Positions 61,947 through 64,000 of a stretch of 64,000 bases of DNA are shown here, in pieces. Each line of letters opens with the position of its first letter. Position 1 is the first letter of the stretch. Where the stretch lies: contig JBGAPF010000003.1 of NCBI GenBank assembly GCA_044221445.1, positions 62,001-126,000 on the forward strand. Direction: 5' to 3'. The notes beneath the pieces were generated by a model that worked only from the letters and a program-made list of their open reading frames with translations, made no database searches and was not told the DNA's origin. The DNA comes from JBDHTS01 sp044221445. GTDB taxonomy: Bacteria > Pseudomonadota > Alphaproteobacteria > Micavibrionales > Micavibrionaceae. The translations under genes were made by a program, and so were the position numbers.

Positions 61947-62132
61947 CTATTTATCGTTATCTATCATACGAGCCTCGTCCACCAGCATCACGGGAATACC
62001 GTCGCGGATGGGGAAGGCCAGCCGGGCCTGATCGGAAATCAGTTCCTGTCGCGCGGCGTCATAACGCAGCGGCACATGGGTGACGGGGCAGACGAGAATT
62101 TCAAGAAGTTTCGGGTCGACGATACTGGCCAT
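61947..62132 (-). CDS. Trm112/YcaR-family small protein
   Basis: The 61 residues begin MASIVDPKLLEILVCPVTHVPL and contain AFPIRDGIPVMLVDEAR, the diagnostic end of bacterial Trm112-like proteins. Only one of the usual zinc-type Cys remains. The start at 62132 is used because the upstream frame to 62360 overlaps the LON-domain gene. Eukaryotic relatives activate methyltransferases; the bacterial role is unclear. Confidence 0.9.
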   Translation of the reverse strand: MASIVDPKLLEILVCPVTHVPLRYDAARQELISDQARLAFPIRDGIPVMLVDEARMIDNDK

Positions 62133-62164
62133 GGACTCTGATGTACGCCCTGCGGCGCGCGGCG

Positions 62165-62830
62165 TCAATGCCTGACCGGGTGGCTTTCGGGCTGATCGCC
62201 GCCATGAACGGCCAGTTCCAGCATGGCCAGGAACATACCGGCGCGGCTGCGGCAGCACGGGGCTTCCAGTAAAGCCTGTTTTTCGCAGGGGTCGAAGGGG
62301 CAGATCATCGACAGGCAGGTGATCAGGCGCTCGTCGGTGGCGCCGTCGATCATGTCCCAATCGCAGGACAGGCCGTGAAGGCTGAAATAACTGGACAGCA
62401 AAGGCTGCAGTTTTGCCCGGTCAAGGTCGAGGCAGTTCATCGGCTTGAGGTCTTCGGCAAAAGCCGACCAGTCGACGGCGGCGCGCCGGTATCCCTGCTG
62501 CGGCGGCAGCTCCATGGTCATTTTAAACCGCGAAAGGCCTGTCAGGGTGATCAGATACCGGTCGTCTTCCGTTTCGGTAAAGCTGGTGATCCGTCCGGCG
62601 CAGCCGATGGAAAAAAGGTCCGCCCCGTTCTGGGCGGCGGCCTTCATCGGCTGGATCATGCCGATCAGGCGGTCGGATCTGAGGGCGTCATCGACCATCG
62701 CGCGATAGCGGGGCTCGAAAATATTGAGGGGCAGATGGCCGCGTGGCAGCAACAGCACGCCGGCCAGCGGAAAGACCGGAATAGCGCCGGGCAAAGCATC
62801 GGCTGGATATGAAGGCATGCGGTCCTGCAT
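62165..62830 (-). CDS. LON N-terminal (substrate-binding) domain protein
   Basis: The 221 residues match the N-terminal domain of Lon without the ATPase or protease parts. The start IPVFPLAGVLLLPRGHLPLNIFEPRY is characteristic. The C-terminal half contains several Cys (MICPFDPCEKQ, APCCRSRAG). Proteins of this type have no proven function. It lies 26 bases after ybbN and 32 before trm112. Confidence 0.92.
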   Translation of the reverse strand: MQDRMPSYPADALPGAIPVFPLAGVLLLPRGHLPLNIFEPRYRAMVDDALRSDRLIGMIQPMKAAAQNGADLFSIGCAGRITSFTETEDDRYLITLTGLSRFKMTMELPPQQGYRRAAVDWSAFAEDLKPMNCLDLDRAKLQPLLSSYFSLHGLSCDWDMIDGATDERLITCLSMICPFDPCEKQALLEAPCCRSRAGMFLAMLELAVHGGDQPESHPVRH

Positions 62831-62856
62831 GGAAACCTATATAGGGCGCTCGGGGA

Positions 62857-63798
62857 TCAGGAAAACAGGAGCGTGGACAATTTTCGCCGCCCCGCCACCG
62901 CGTGGGGATCGGCAAATCCCAAAGCCTCGAAAAACTTCAGCAGCTGCAGCCGGGCCTTGTCCTCTTCCCATGTCCGGTTGCGGCGCATGATCTCCAGCAG
63001 CGCGTCGACCGCCTGTTCCGACTCGCCGCCCGCGAACAGGGCGACGGCCAAATCGAAGCGGGCCTGGTGGTCGTTTTCATCCGCCTGCAGTCTTCGGATA
63101 TACTCAGCCACCGCTTTGGCGGCGGGCCGGTTGGCCGCGAGGTCGAGGGCGGTGCGCGCCGCCGCCAGCGCCGGATGGCCCGCCAGGATATCGGGCGCAT
63201 GATCGGCGAGGCCTTTTGCCTCCTCCAGCGCGTCCGAGGCGATCAGGGTGCGGATCAGCCCGGCATAGGCATCGCCGTTGGCTTCGTCCTGGGACAGGAT
63301 CGCGGCATAAAGGGTCTGCGCCTCCTGGACTTTCCCTTCGGCCAGCAGGGCCGCGGCCTGGATCAGGGAGGTCGGGATATCGAGCGCGTCGGGCTGGCCC
63401 TGGTTCGCCAGCGCCACAAGCTGGGCGATCAGCGCCTTGAGCTCAGAAGCCGGCTTCGCCCCTGCGAACGCCGTAACCGGCTGGCCTTGGAAGAACGCGA
63501 ACACGGTGGGAACGGACTGGATGCGCAGGGCCTGCGCCAGGTCCTGGTTGTCGTCGATATTGATCTTCGCCAGAAGGATCTTGCCGCCCGCTTCGCTGAC
63601 CAGCTGCTCAAGCACAGGCGTCAGCTGCTTGCAGGGGCCGCACCATGGCGCCCAGAAATCGGCCAGGACCGGCACGTCCAGCGAGGCGCGCACGACCTTC
63701 TCCTCGAAGTCCGGCGTCTCAACGTCGAAGATATAAGCCGACGCCTTTGCGTCCGCCGTCGCTGCGTCCGTTTTCTTTTTACCCATGCCGATCAGCAT
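62857..63798 (-). CDS. Thioredoxin-domain co-chaperone (YbbN/CnoX-like)
   Basis: The 313 residues have a thioredoxin domain with an intact WCGPC site (Cys53, Cys56). TPR-like helices follow (about 150-300, AAALLAEGKVQEAQTLYAAIL). YbbN/CnoX guards chaperone clients against oxidation. GGAGGGG lies nine bases before the ATG at 63798. It begins three bases after the upstream stop. Confidence 0.9.
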   Translation of the reverse strand: MLIGMGKKKTDAATADAKASAYIFDVETPDFEEKVVRASLDVPVLADFWAPWCGPCKQLTPVLEQLVSEAGGKILLAKINIDDNQDLAQALRIQSVPTVFAFFQGQPVTAFAGAKPASELKALIAQLVALANQGQPDALDIPTSLIQAAALLAEGKVQEAQTLYAAILSQDEANGDAYAGLIRTLIASDALEEAKGLADHAPDILAGHPALAAARTALDLAANRPAAKAVAEYIRRLQADENDHQARFDLAVALFAGGESEQAVDALLEIMRRNRTWEEDKARLQLLKFFEALGFADPHAVAGRRKLSTLLFS

Positions 63799-63801
63799 CG
63801 T

Positions 63802-64000
63802 TCAGTTCCCCTCCGGCGCCGCAGCTGGCGCACACTGGCTTAAATCGAGTATCAGCGGTTCGTGCCCCGTCCGGCGCAGGAACAATTCCAGCGCGGCGGG
63901 CGCCAGCCCCACCGACATGGTGTTGACCAGCGGATGATAGACCACCGTTTCGGCCTGCATCATCGAACGGTCGAGCACGACTCGCACTGCCTTGTCCTTA
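63802..64000 (-). CDS. YbaK/ProX-family aminoacyl-tRNA deacylase, 5' end outside the window
   Basis: The frame is open to the last base. The visible 66 residues (RVVLDRSMMQAETVVYHPLVN, TGHEPLILDLSQC) match the C-terminus of prolyl-tRNA-editing proteins of the YbaK/ProXp type, which hydrolyse mischarged tRNA. The operon order ybaK-ybbN-LON-trm112 is common in alphaproteobacteria. Confidence 0.8.
   Translation of the reverse strand, partial: KDKAVRVVLDRSMMQAETVVYHPLVNTMSVGLAPAALELFLRRTGHEPLILDLSQCAPAAAPEGN

Noticed and set aside
1..64000. CRISPR array, tRNA genes, intact insertion sequences
   Set aside because: No regularly spaced repeats, no cloverleaf with CCA-end context and no transposase-like frame was found on reading both strands.

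Overview
The window is a GC-rich chromosomal segment from an alphaproteobacterium. The evidence is a GcrA cell-cycle regulator with clustered GANTC sites upstream, an ATP12-type ATPase chaperone, a single bifunctional Rel/SpoT enzyme, and alphaproteobacterial gene orders (rpoZ-rel-...-acpS-lepB-rnc-era and degQ-rarA-crcB-rluC-...-atp12). No order or genus can be fixed from the sequence alone; a Rhodospirillales- or Micavibrio-like lineage is a guess. No tRNA, rRNA, CRISPR array or intact insertion sequence was seen.

Layout. 1-3550: the 3' two thirds of rpoC and its terminator. 3553-5450: two unrecognised reverse-strand genes wedged between rpoC and rpsL, the second with a probable frameshift near its start. 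5574-25033: the str-S10-spc-alpha block (rpsL, rpsG, fusA, tuf, rpsJ through rplO, secY, adk, rpsM, rpsK, rpoA, rplQ). It is nearly contiguous but divided by a terminator plus promoter between rplO and secY and by a strong promoter before rpsM. Four of its proteins (L29, S17, L30, L17) carry Lys/Ala-rich histone-H1-like tails. 25093-29070: an AT-richer acyltransferase, an acyl-CoA ligase and an unknown gene. 29078-33543: pheT without pheS, and an AsmA-family gene whose conserved C-terminus lies out of frame. 33625-36347: a radical SAM protein, a stand-alone response-regulator receiver, a 46-residue Cys/His-tailed protein, and a TPR-methyltransferase.

The most unusual region is 35427-44840. 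It is a divergent, non-classical chaperone-usher-like locus: a 1224-residue usher-type outer-membrane protein ending in two SPOR-like repeats and translationally tight to a TPR-methyltransferase; two DUF4402-like pilin candidates; a periplasmic pilus chaperone; and two paralogous lipoproteins sharing a coiled-coil block and an AMIN domain. The SPOR-like and AMIN domains suggest a surface fibre whose assembly platform is tethered to peptidoglycan or the division site. This is inference from domain content.

44962-51147 is a reverse-strand operon (degQ, rarA, crcB, rluC, an AsmA-like membrane protein, atp12). 51433-52540 holds a double cold-shock-domain protein and gcrA. 52737-58903 is the reverse-strand rpoZ-rel-DUF2062-acpS-lepB-rnc-era cluster for stringent response, lipid-carrier activation, secretion and RNA processing. 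59210-64000 holds a NYN-domain protein, leuA, and a ybaK/proX-ybbN-LON-trm112 operon cut by the window edge.
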